5,395 nt of DNA from Planctomycetota bacterium (GTDB lineage Bacteria > Planctomycetota > UBA1135): positions 1 to 5,395 of the forward strand of contig JACNJP010000359.1 of NCBI GenBank assembly GCA_014382465.1, given 5' to 3'. This document shows, one piece after another, positions 1-5,395 of this stretch (position 1 is its first letter; each line of letters starts with the position of its first letter). The notes under the pieces are model-generated. The model searched no databases, was not told the origin of the DNA, and saw nothing but the letters and a program-made list of their open reading frames with translations. A program made the translations under genes and the position numbers.

Positions 1-19
1 TTGCTGGCATGAACGGAAC

Positions 20-2314
20 ATGCTGCTCTCCGGGTTCCTGCTGGCGGTCGCGGTCCAAACCCCCGCCACCACCGCCACCCCCGCCGCCCACGACGGCGCC
101 GACCTGCTGCCGGTGAACCTCAGCGGCCGCTGGGGCTACGTTACCGCGGAAGGCTCAACCGCGATCCCCTTCCGCTACACGATGGCGCGGCCCTTCCGCG
201 AGGGGCTGGCGGCGGTGCGCGACGCGGACGGCTGGTCCTTCCTGAGGCCGGACGGCTCCTCGGCCTTCGCCGGCCGCTTCCGCCGCGCCCGCGACTTCCA
301 CGAGGGCGCCGCGGCGGTCGTCCCCGAGGCGGACGGCGACGAGCGCTGGAGCTTCCTCGACCGGCAGGGCCGGCCGCTCGGCGACGGCGCCACCTGGCTC
401 GAGGTGGGGGACTACTCCGAGGGCATGGCCGCGGTGCTCGGCGGCGTCCGCGGCGGCTACCTCGACGCCAGCGGAGGCCTGGTCCTGGTCTGGGGCTTCG
501 TCGCCGGCCTGCCCTCGCCCTTCTCCGGCGGCGCGGCCGCTTACGACTCGATCCGGGTCGGCCTGAGCATCGAGGGCGAGACGGTCGGCACCGCCATCGA
601 CCGCGACGGCCAGCCGCTCTTCGAGGTCGAGGGCCGCCTGCGCAGGATCCCTGGCGGCTACCTGCAACGGCCCTCCGGGGTCGACGACGCCGTGCGGGTG
701 CTCGGCGACGACGGCGCGCCCCGGCACGAGAGCTGGTTCGAGGCGGCGGCGGTCCCGCTCCAGCCCGGCCCGGTGCCGGTGCGCGTGGACGGCCGCTGGG
801 GCTACCTGGCCGGCGACGGCAGCTTCCTGGTCCCGCCGAGCCTGGCCGAGGCCTTCCCCTTCTCCGACGGCTTGGCCGCCGCCCGCCCGCCCGAGCGCAG
901 CTTCGGTTACCTCGGCGCCGACGGTTCCTGGCGGCTGGAGCCGGCCTTCGCCGCGGCCGGCGACTTCCGCGACGGCCGCGCCAGCGTCAAGATCGGCGAC
1001 GAGGTGGTCTGGATCGACGCGAGCGGCGCGCTGCTCTGGAACCCGCAGCAGGCGCCGGCGCAGGACTGGGAGCTGGCGGTCGCCGCCGAGCGCAGCGGCC
1101 AGGTCGTCGGCGCGCTCGAGGTGCTCGGTTCGGAGGAGCCCGAGCCCATCACCCTCGGCGAGCCGCTCTTCGTCGCCCGCACCAGGCACCAGGCCCTCGC
1201 CCGGGCCCGCGGCCGCTCCGGCGCCGAGGTCCTCGTCGACGCCGGCGTCGACACCGAGACCCACTTCGCCTACGCCTTCGACCTGTCCTGGTTCACGGTC
1301 GGGGTCGCCGAGGTCCATCAGGACTTCCTGTTGGCCGAGGACGACCTGGCCGTCGCCGTCCGCTCGGCCTTCTCCGGGGATCTGCAGGCCGCCATGGCGG
1401 AGGTCAACGACGAGCGCATCGCCCTCGACCTGAAGCTGATGCGCCTGCTCGACCGCGACCTGCCGGGGATGTCCGGCAAGCTGCGCGTCGACGCGCCGAA
1501 GTTCTTCGACTGCACCACTCTGCTCGGCGCGGTGCCGCTGGAGCTGCACTCGATCGGCCCGCACGGGGATGCCCCCTCGCGCCCAAGGGAGCTGCTGCCG
1601 ATGCCCTTCGACCCCGGCACCGGCGTCTTCACCTACTGGGACCCGGTCTCCTTCGGGACCGCCTTCCCGGGGGAGTTCGAGGACGCGCGCCCCTTCTCCG
1701 AGGGCCTGGCGGCGGTGCGCCGCGGCGGCCGCTACGGCTTCCTCGACCTCAAGGGGACGATGGTCATCGAGCCGCGCTTTGCCAACACCGCGGCCTTCTC
1801 CGAGGGCTGGTGCGTGGTCTCCGACCCCGACACCGGCCTGCTCGGCTACGTCGACCGCGCCGGCGCCATGGCGCTGCCCTGCCGCTTCGAGGCGGTGGGG
1901 GACTTCCACCAGGACCGGGCCATGATCCGGCTCGACGGCGGGTGGGGCTTCCTCGGCCGCGACGGCGAGCTGGCGATCTCGGCCCGCTACCAGGGGGTGG
2001 GCGACTTCGCCGCCGGCCTGGCGCCCTTCCAGCAGGACGGCAAGGTCGGCTACCTGGGCCTCGACGGCGCCGTGGTGGTGCCGGCGCAGTACCAGTCGGG
2101 CTCCACCCACGTCGAAGGCCTGGCGACCGCGGTCGACGCCGCCGGCGGCATGCACTACCTCGACGCCGCCGGCGGCCGCGCCCTCTCGGGCGCCTGGGAC
2201 TTCGCCAGCGACTTCCTCGACGGCGCCGCCCTGGTGCGGGAGGCCGGCACCGCCCAGTGGTCGCTGATCGGCCGCGACGGCGCCACTCTGAGCCGGGTGG
2301 AGGAGCAGGAGTGA
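20..2314 (+). CDS. Exported WG-repeat protein with interrupted repeat array
   Basis: The protein has 764 residues. A short hydrophobic N-terminus (GFLLAVAV, residues 5-12) followed by a Thr/Ala/Pro-rich stretch suggests export. Tandem units of about 30 residues follow the WG-repeat pattern: aromatic-Gly-Tyr/Phe-Leu, then xxxG, a basic/aromatic turn, then aromatic-xxGxAAV. Clear copies start near residues 38 (RWGYV), 72, 109, 259 (RWGYL), 295 (FGYLG), 571 (RYGFL), 608 (LGYVD), 641 (GWGFL), 676 (VGYLG) and 712. Residues about 340-545 carry no repeat. WG repeats (the WG_beta_rep family) are thought to form beta-rich, probably binding surfaces; no enzymatic role is established, and the ligand cannot be read here. 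The start is uncertain. The frame stays open to base 2, there is no good Shine-Dalgarno before the ATG at 20, and the n-region lacks a positive charge, so the true start may lie upstream of the window. It is followed at once by a membrane-protein gene. Confidence 0.85.
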   Translation: MLLSGFLLAVAVQTPATTATPAAHDGADLLPVNLSGRWGYVTAEGSTAIPFRYTMARPFREGLAAVRDADGWSFLRPDGSSAFAGRFRRARDFHEGAAAVVPEADGDERWSFLDRQGRPLGDGATWLEVGDYSEGMAAVLGGVRGGYLDASGGLVLVWGFVAGLPSPFSGGAAAYDSIRVGLSIEGETVGTAIDRDGQPLFEVEGRLRRIPGGYLQRPSGVDDAVRVLGDDGAPRHESWFEAAAVPLQPGPVPVRVDGRWGYLAGDGSFLVPPSLAEAFPFSDGLAAARPPERSFGYLGADGSWRLEPAFAAAGDFRDGRASVKIGDEVVWIDASGALLWNPQQAPAQDWELAVAAERSGQVVGALEVLGSEEPEPITLGEPLFVARTRHQALARARGRSGAEVLVDAGVDTETHFAYAFDLSWFTVGVAEVHQDFLLAEDDLAVAVRSAFSGDLQAAMAEVNDERIALDLKLMRLLDRDLPGMSGKLRVDAPKFFDCTTLLGAVPLELHSIGPHGDAPSRPRELLPMPFDPGTGVFTYWDPVSFGTAFPGEFEDARPFSEGLAAVRRGGRYGFLDLKGTMVIEPRFANTAAFSEGWCVVSDPDTGLLGYVDRAGAMALPCRFEAVGDFHQDRAMIRLDGGWGFLGRDGELAISARYQGVGDFAAGLAPFQQDGKVGYLGLDGAVVVPAQYQSGSTHVEGLATAVDAAGGMHYLDAAGGRALSGAWDFASDFLDGAALVREAGTAQWSLIGRDGATLSRVEEQE
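128..994 (+). repeat. First block of WG repeats (protein-level)
   Basis: Residues about 37-325 of the WG-repeat protein hold five or six degenerate copies of a unit of about 30 residues. The best copies open with GRWGYV and GRWGYL, and share the 15-base DNA string GGCCGCTGGGGCTAC near 126 and 791. Copies between residues 141 and 255 are weak: GGYLDASG is the only clear trace, so repeats there have diverged or the stretch folds differently. Confidence 0.7.
1673..2284 (+). repeat. Second block of WG repeats (protein-level)
   Basis: Residues about 552-755 hold around six more regular units, with the recurrent elements ARPFSEGLAAVR, YGFLDLKG, GYVDRAG, WGFLGRDG, GYLGLDG and HYLDAAGG. ARPFSEGLAAVR closely matches ARPFREGLAAVR in the first block (residues 56-67), which shows that both blocks derive from the same unit despite the roughly 200-residue interruption. 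Confidence 0.75.
2307..2311 (+). promoter_or_regulatory. Ribosome binding site fixing a GTG start
   Basis: AGGAG lies 7 bases before the GTG at 2319 and inside the last codons of the WG-repeat gene. It decides the start of the membrane-protein gene: there is no nearby in-frame ATG, and the other GTG at 2311 is in a different frame. Its position inside the upstream gene suggests translational coupling. Confidence 0.7.
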
Positions 2315-2318
2315 GCCG

Positions 2319-2945
2319 GTGCGGCGGCTGATCCACGCCCAGGTCGCCGGCTTCCTGCGCGCCGGCAAGGAGCTGCGCCGGCCCGAGGGCGCGGTCGACC
2401 GTGGCGCCTCCAAGCTGGTGGCTGCGCTGCTGTTCCTGCTCGGCGCCGGCCTGGTCGCGCTGCCGCCGCTGCTGGACTTCCTGCCGGCGCGCGTCTCGCT
2501 GCGGGCGCACCTCGTGGCGCTGGCGGCCTTCGGCTTCGGGGTCCGCTTCTGGCGCGGGGTATCGGTGCGCTGGATGCTGCGGGGCCTGCTCCGCTACTGG
2601 CTGCCGACCGGTCTGCTGCTCTACATCTACTTCATCGTCGGGCTCATGCTCGCGACCGTCTTCGAGGGACGCGACGCCTTCGACATCGGCCTGCACGGCG
2701 GCGTGATGATGATCGTGCTGGCGGTCTGCGCCGGCCTCGCGAGCTGGGAGGAGGCGCGGCAGCGGGTCGCCGGCGCGGAGGGCGGCGGCCGCTTCCGCGA
2801 CCTGGACGCGGCCGCCAAGGCCGGGGTCCTGGCCCTGCGCTTCTACGCCCTGGTCTGGGTGGCCTTCTTCTGCGGCGGCCTGGTGATGATCGCCCACGCC
2901 ACCGGCCTGGGGGACTGGTTCTTCCAGGACGTGCTGGGCTGGTGA
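2319..2945 (+). CDS. Five-helix integral membrane protein, unknown family
   Basis: The protein has 208 residues and starts at GTG four bases after the WG-repeat stop. Hydrophobic segments at about 32-54, 60-78, 95-114, 125-142 and 168-193 predict five membrane helices. The N-terminus (residues 1-24) and the 78-94 loop (RFWRG...MLRGLLR) are rich in Arg/Lys and the 115-123 loop is acidic, so the positive-inside rule places the N-terminus in the cytoplasm and the C-terminus outside. The 143-167 loop is charged and cytoplasmic. No catalytic motif, nucleotide-binding site or conserved His/Cys cluster is visible, and I do not recognise the family. Close spacing and a shared Shine-Dalgarno region suggest it works with the exported WG-repeat protein, perhaps as its membrane partner; that role is inferred from position only. 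Its TGA overlaps a GTG at 2942 that opens the next frame. Confidence 0.8.
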   Translation: MRRLIHAQVAGFLRAGKELRRPEGAVDRGASKLVAALLFLLGAGLVALPPLLDFLPARVSLRAHLVALAAFGFGVRFWRGVSVRWMLRGLLRYWLPTGLLLYIYFIVGLMLATVFEGRDAFDIGLHGGVMMIVLAVCAGLASWEEARQRVAGAEGGGRFRDLDAAAKAGVLALRFYALVWVAFFCGGLVMIAHATGLGDWFFQDVLGW

Positions 2946-2977
2946 ATCCGCCGCGACGGGGAAAGAATGGGCCGGCC

Positions 2978-3217
2978 ATGACGATTCCCCGCTGCGTCGC
3001 GCAGGTCTGCGCCCCCCTCGCCGCGCTCGGCGGTGCGGCTGCGGCCGCGCAAGGACCGCCGCCGGGGTCGAAGGTCCACCTGCTCGGCCGGGAGCGGGAG
3101 CTGCCCTGGAGCTGGGCGGACGGTCGGCTGCGGATCCGCCCGCACGAGATCGGTCCGGGCGAGCTACCTTGTGATTGGGCCAGGACCTTCCGCGTGGCCC
3201 GATCGGAGAATTCATGA
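2978..3217 (+). pseudogene. GH29 alpha-L-fucosidase remnant: signal peptide joined to C-terminus
   Basis: This is a 79-codon ORF. Residues 1-25 look like a signal peptide: an Arg at 5, an Ala/Leu/Val-rich core and a small-residue AAAAAQ cleavage region. From about residue 30 it reads SKVHLLGRERELPWSW, DGRLRIRP, then ELPCDWARTFRV. This matches what I recall of the extreme C-terminus of GH29 alpha-L-fucosidases (VxLLG, LxW, GLxIxxP, PCxxAxxFxI). GH29 enzymes are usually about 430 or more residues long, and the whole catalytic barrel with its nucleophile Asp is absent, so no fucosidase activity is expected. The frame is also open from a GTG at 2942 that overlaps the previous stop; I chose the ATG at 2978 because the signal peptide begins there. 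AT-ending codons cluster at ELPCD (CTA CCT TGT GAT), unusual for this DNA. Alternatives are a real small secreted protein or an assembly collapse. Confidence 0.55.
3205..3208 (+). promoter_or_regulatory. Ribosome binding site fixing the ATG at 3214
   Basis: GGAG stands 5 bases before the ATG at 3214. It supports this start over the in-frame TTG at 3175, which lies inside the fucosidase-like coding sequence and would put a polar 13-residue tail ahead of the hydrophobic segment. Confidence 0.6.
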
Positions 3218-4086
3218 AATCCCGCTGGGTCCTTCCGCTCCTGCTCGTCCCGCCGGTCGCCGTCTTCGCCCTCGACGCGGCCGAGCAGCTCGCCCTGCGA
3301 CGGCCGCTCGAGGAAGCATGGCGGCCGGTCGAGGCCTACCTGGAGCAGCACCCGGACCTGCTGACCTTCGACACGCGGCTGGCCGAGCCCTTCGCCGGCC
3401 CGGAGCCACTGCTCGCGTGGGCGGCGGAGGGGCCAGGGGAACGGCGGTCGCCGGAGGAGGACCTCCTCGGTTTCTGGGGGCTGCCCTTGTTCGATGAGAA
3501 CGAAGCGCTCCAGGTGGCGTTGCGGACCCCGGCTTCGGCCGCCGCTGCCGCCGAGGCCGGCATGCTGCTGGCGGAGGAGTACCGCCGGATGGGCGGCGGC
3601 TTGAACTTCGTAATCAGCCTCTTCTACGAGCGATGCGTCATGGACGCGATCGACCAGGGTCGTGTCTCGCTGGGTCGGCAGCCCCTGGCGGACCGGCGCT
3701 TCCGGTGGTCCGATTTCGTTCGGGCGTGGGTCGGGGAGGCGGAGCTCGCGCGGCGGCAGGTGGAACGGCTGGCGAGCTGGAAGCGCTTGCTCATGGGCGC
3801 CGACGCGGATCGGATCTCGGTCCAGAACGCGCGCCTCGCGCGAGTCCTTCTCGAGCACGGAGACTCGGTGGAGCGGTTGCGCCCGGCGCTCCTCGCTCAT
3901 CTCGAGAAGGAAGCGACTTGGCGGCCATCCAGCATGACGCGGCTGGTGCACCCGGACCTCGCGCCGATGTCCAGGGTGAACTTCGCCGCCTGGCTCGACC
4001 GGGTGGAGGGGTGGGAACGGGAGTGGCAGGCGCTGCTCGCCGGGGAGCCCTTGCCCGACTTCGTATGGCCTGATGAGGGGAGGTAG
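3214..4086 (+). CDS. Putative exported protein of unknown family (290 aa)
   Basis: The start is the ATG at 3214, which overlaps the stop of the fucosidase remnant as ATGA. It is preceded by GGAG and followed by a signal-peptide or anchor-like N-terminus (MKSRW, then hydrophobic residues 6-20 ending AVFAL). An Ala-rich stretch (about 108-118) precedes a helical segment. The remainder looks mainly alpha-helical and charged, with many Glu/Arg pairs (for example residues 165-235) and Trp residues at 35, 69, 88, 165, 172, 189, 236, 260, 268, 271 and 285. No lipobox, metal-binding motif or known catalytic signature is visible, and I do not recognise the family. Codon choice is looser than in the neighbouring genes, with more A/T-ending codons such as TTG, GAA, GAT and GTA, which may mean weaker constraint or a different origin. 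It lies between a fucosidase remnant and a sulfatase, which says little about function. Confidence 0.75.
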   Translation: MKSRWVLPLLLVPPVAVFALDAAEQLALRRPLEEAWRPVEAYLEQHPDLLTFDTRLAEPFAGPEPLLAWAAEGPGERRSPEEDLLGFWGLPLFDENEALQVALRTPASAAAAAEAGMLLAEEYRRMGGGLNFVISLFYERCVMDAIDQGRVSLGRQPLADRRFRWSDFVRAWVGEAELARRQVERLASWKRLLMGADADRISVQNARLARVLLEHGDSVERLRPALLAHLEKEATWRPSSMTRLVHPDLAPMSRVNFAAWLDRVEGWEREWQALLAGEPLPDFVWPDEGR

Positions 4087-4109
4087 GCGTGCGCCGCGAC
4101 CGCCCGGGT

Positions 4110-4115
4110 TAGGAT
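4110..4115 (+). promoter_or_regulatory. AGGA ribosome binding site / possible TANNNT -10 before sulfatase
   Basis: TAGGAT ends 7 bases before the sulfatase ATG. The AGGA within it is a plausible Shine-Dalgarno with 8-base spacing. The same hexamer fits the TANNNT -10 consensus at the distance seen in leaderless genes, but no -35 is evident and the gap to the previous gene is only 36 bases. The ribosome-binding reading is more likely. Confidence 0.3.
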
Positions 4116-4122
4116 CGGCGGG

Positions 4123-5395
4123 ATGACCGTCGCGCTCTTCGCACTCCTCGCCCTGGGGGTCCTGTCGTCCGCCCCGGGGACCACCCAGGAGGCCGGTGCG
4201 CCCCGCCCGAACGTGATCCTGATCCTCAGCGACGACCAGGGCACGGTCGACCTGGGGGCCTGCGGCACGGCCGACGTGGTGACCCCGAACCTCGACGCGC
4301 TGGCGGCGCGCGGGGTGCGCTTCACCCGCTTCTACGCCGCGTCGGCGATCTGCTCGCCGTCGCGGGCCGGGCTGCTGACCGGCCGCTACCCGCAGCGGGC
4401 CGGGGTGCCGGGCAACGTCTGGCCCGGCGGGCCGGGGCTGCGCGGCGAGGAGACGACCATCGCCGAGGTCTTCCTCGACGCCGGCTACGCCACCGCCCTG
4501 TTCGGCAAGTGGCACCTCGGCGACCGCGACGGCGAGCGGCCCAACGACCAGGGCTTCGAGCGCTTCTTCGGCCACCGCAAGGGCTGCATCGACAACTGGT
4601 CGCACTACTTCTACTGGGGAGGCGCCAACCGCCACGACCTGTGGCGCGACGACGCCGAGGTGTGGGAGGAGGGCACCCACTTCGGCGACCTGGTCGCGCG
4701 CGAGGCGACCGCCTTCCTGCGGGAGCGGGCGGCGGCCGATGACGGCCGGCCGTTCTTCCTCTACCTGCCCTTCAACTCGCCGCACTACCCGCTGCAGGCC
4801 AAGGCGGAGTGGCGCGCGCGCTTCGCCGGGATGGAGGGCCCGCGGGCCGACTACCTGGCGATGCTGGCGACCATGGACGAGCAGATCGGCCGGGTCCTCG
4901 ACGAGCTCGACGCGCTCGGCCTGCGCCAGGAGACGATCGTCGCCTTCCAGTCCGACCACGGCCACTCGACCGAGGAGCGGGCCTTCGGCGGCGGAGGCAG
5001 CGCCGGGCCGTACCGGGGGGCGAAGTTCAGCTTGTTCGAGGGCGGCATCCGGGTGCCGGCGATCCTGTCGTGGCCGGGGCGGGTGCCGGAGGGCCGGGTC
5101 GACGACCTCGTGGACGGGCACGCCACCGACTGGCTGCCGACGCTGTGCGAGCTGGCCGGGATCCCGGCGCCGGAGGACCTCGACGGCCGCAGCCTGGTGG
5201 AGGCATGGCGACCTCCTCGGGTCCTGCTCTGGCCGAGGACGCAGTATTGGCAGATGGGGGACCCGTGGGCGGTCCGGTGCGGGAATGTGAAGCTCATCGC
5301 CAACCCGCCGGCCACCGACCGCCGCCCGCCCGCGGCGGGGGACGCCCTGTCTTTGGCCGCTCTCGCCGCCGACCCCGCCCCGGTCCCCCCCCCCC
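4123..5395 (+). CDS. S1-family formylglycine sulfatase, C-terminus cut by window end
   Basis: It starts at the ATG at 4123, with a signal-peptide-like N-terminus (TVALFALLALGVLSSA). The first 424 residues are visible with no stop. The type I sulfatase signature CSPSRAGLLTGR begins at Cys77 (TGC at 4351), the residue converted to formylglycine; the CxPSR form is the one modified by aerobic FGE or anaerobic anSME maturases, neither of which is in the window. Predicted metal ligands are Asp37-Asp38 (SDDQG) and Asp278-His279 (SDHG). GKWHLG gives Lys129 and His131, SPH gives His221, and GAKFSLFEGGIRVP gives Lys301, all standard active-site positions. The DLDGRSL motif and a WAVRCGNVKLI stretch belong to the C-terminal subdomain, and LAALAADP near residue 411 resembles the late L-x-x-LxxDP motif. 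Only a few tens of residues should therefore be missing. It removes sulfate esters, probably from a polysaccharide outside the cytoplasm; the exact substrate cannot be read. The fucosidase-like remnant upstream hints at sulfated fucose-containing glycans. Confidence 0.93.
   Translation, partial: MTVALFALLALGVLSSAPGTTQEAGAPRPNVILILSDDQGTVDLGACGTADVVTPNLDALAARGVRFTRFYAASAICSPSRAGLLTGRYPQRAGVPGNVWPGGPGLRGEETTIAEVFLDAGYATALFGKWHLGDRDGERPNDQGFERFFGHRKGCIDNWSHYFYWGGANRHDLWRDDAEVWEEGTHFGDLVAREATAFLRERAAADDGRPFFLYLPFNSPHYPLQAKAEWRARFAGMEGPRADYLAMLATMDEQIGRVLDELDALGLRQETIVAFQSDHGHSTEERAFGGGGSAGPYRGAKFSLFEGGIRVPAILSWPGRVPEGRVDDLVDGHATDWLPTLCELAGIPAPEDLDGRSLVEAWRPPRVLLWPRTQYWQMGDPWAVRCGNVKLIANPPATDRRPPAAGDALSLAALAADPAPVPPP
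5385..5395. repeat. Run of eleven C at the window end
   Basis: The window ends in an unbroken C11 tract within the sulfatase frame, read as consecutive prolines after Val. Such a tract is prone to slippage and sequencing error, and may be where the assembly stopped. Confidence 0.9.

Noticed and set aside
155..2413. Long open frame of 752 codons on the minus strand opposite the WG-repeat gene
   Set aside because: It mirrors the + strand gene. With nearly all codons ending in G or C, antisense frames rarely meet stops. Its product is a low-complexity Ala/Gly/Glu/Arg/Val sequence with no domain.
3165..3170. TACCTT as a -10 promoter for the 290-residue gene
   Set aside because: There is no -35 match at the right distance, and the bases encode the conserved Leu-Pro-Cys block of the fucosidase tail, which explains them without a promoter.
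3175..3213. Upstream TTG start for the 290-residue protein
   Set aside because: These 13 codons lie in the fucosidase-like tail in another frame and would precede the signal-like segment. The ATG at 3214 has a Shine-Dalgarno and a normal n-region.
1764..3215. Open frame of 483 codons on the minus strand
   Set aside because: It overlaps the WG-repeat end and the membrane-protein gene, and its translation is mostly Arg/Pro/Gly/Ala runs typical of shadow frames.
4087..4122. Terminator or independent promoter between the 290-residue gene and the sulfatase
   Set aside because: The gap is only 36 bases, with no stem followed by a T run and no -35. Read-through transcription is the simpler view.
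2644..5121. Open frame of 825 codons on the minus strand covering four + strand genes
   Set aside because: It crosses several gene boundaries, has Arg/Pro-rich low-complexity ends, and lies opposite a sulfatase with intact motifs, so it is a composition artefact.
4739..5290. Open frame of 183 codons on the + strand inside the sulfatase
   Set aside because: It is out of frame with the sulfatase, whose active-site residues run through the same bases. The translation is Arg/Ser/Gly-rich with no motif.
1..5395. CRISPR array, tRNA, rRNA, transposase or phage genes
   Set aside because: No spaced direct repeats, no cloverleaf or ribosomal RNA sequence, and no transposase or integrase motif were seen on either strand.

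Overview
This is a very GC-rich bacterial window (roughly 70% or more by eye, with codon third positions almost all G or C). It is gene-dense and everything real appears to lie on the + strand. The gene content is an S1-type formylglycine sulfatase, a fragment resembling the C-terminus of a GH29 alpha-L-fucosidase, and secreted WG-repeat and hypothetical proteins. It fits a free-living polysaccharide-degrading bacterium such as a high-GC planctomycete, but no ribosomal or taxonomic marker is present, so that placement is inference.

Layout: (1) 20-2314, a 764-residue exported WG-repeat protein built from two blocks of about 30-residue repeats separated by a non-repeat central region of about 200 residues. 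(2) 2319-2945, a 208-residue, probably five-helix membrane protein. It starts at GTG four bases after the previous stop behind a good Shine-Dalgarno, so the two are probably co-translated. (3) about 2978-3217, a 79-codon ORF in which a signal-peptide-like N-terminus runs directly into about 50 residues matching the end of GH29 fucosidases. It is best read as a gene that lost its catalytic domain. (4) 3214-4086, a 290-residue putatively exported protein of unknown family, overlapping the fragment by ATGA. (5) 4123 to the window end, a sulfatase with an intact active-site signature, still open where the window stops in a run of eleven C.

No stretch over 300 bases lacks a gene. No tRNA, rRNA, CRISPR, insertion sequence or convincing terminator was seen. 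All genes point the same way with gaps of 36 bases or less, so a single transcript is possible. The two halves may still be different in origin: the WG-repeat/membrane pair looks like one unit, and the fucosidase remnant plus sulfatase look like what is left of a sulfated fucose-containing glycan locus, with the unknown 290-residue gene between them. No clear new defence or mobile system is visible. The most interesting items are the collapsed fucosidase, the interrupted WG-repeat protein with its membrane partner, and the unrecognised 290-residue protein.
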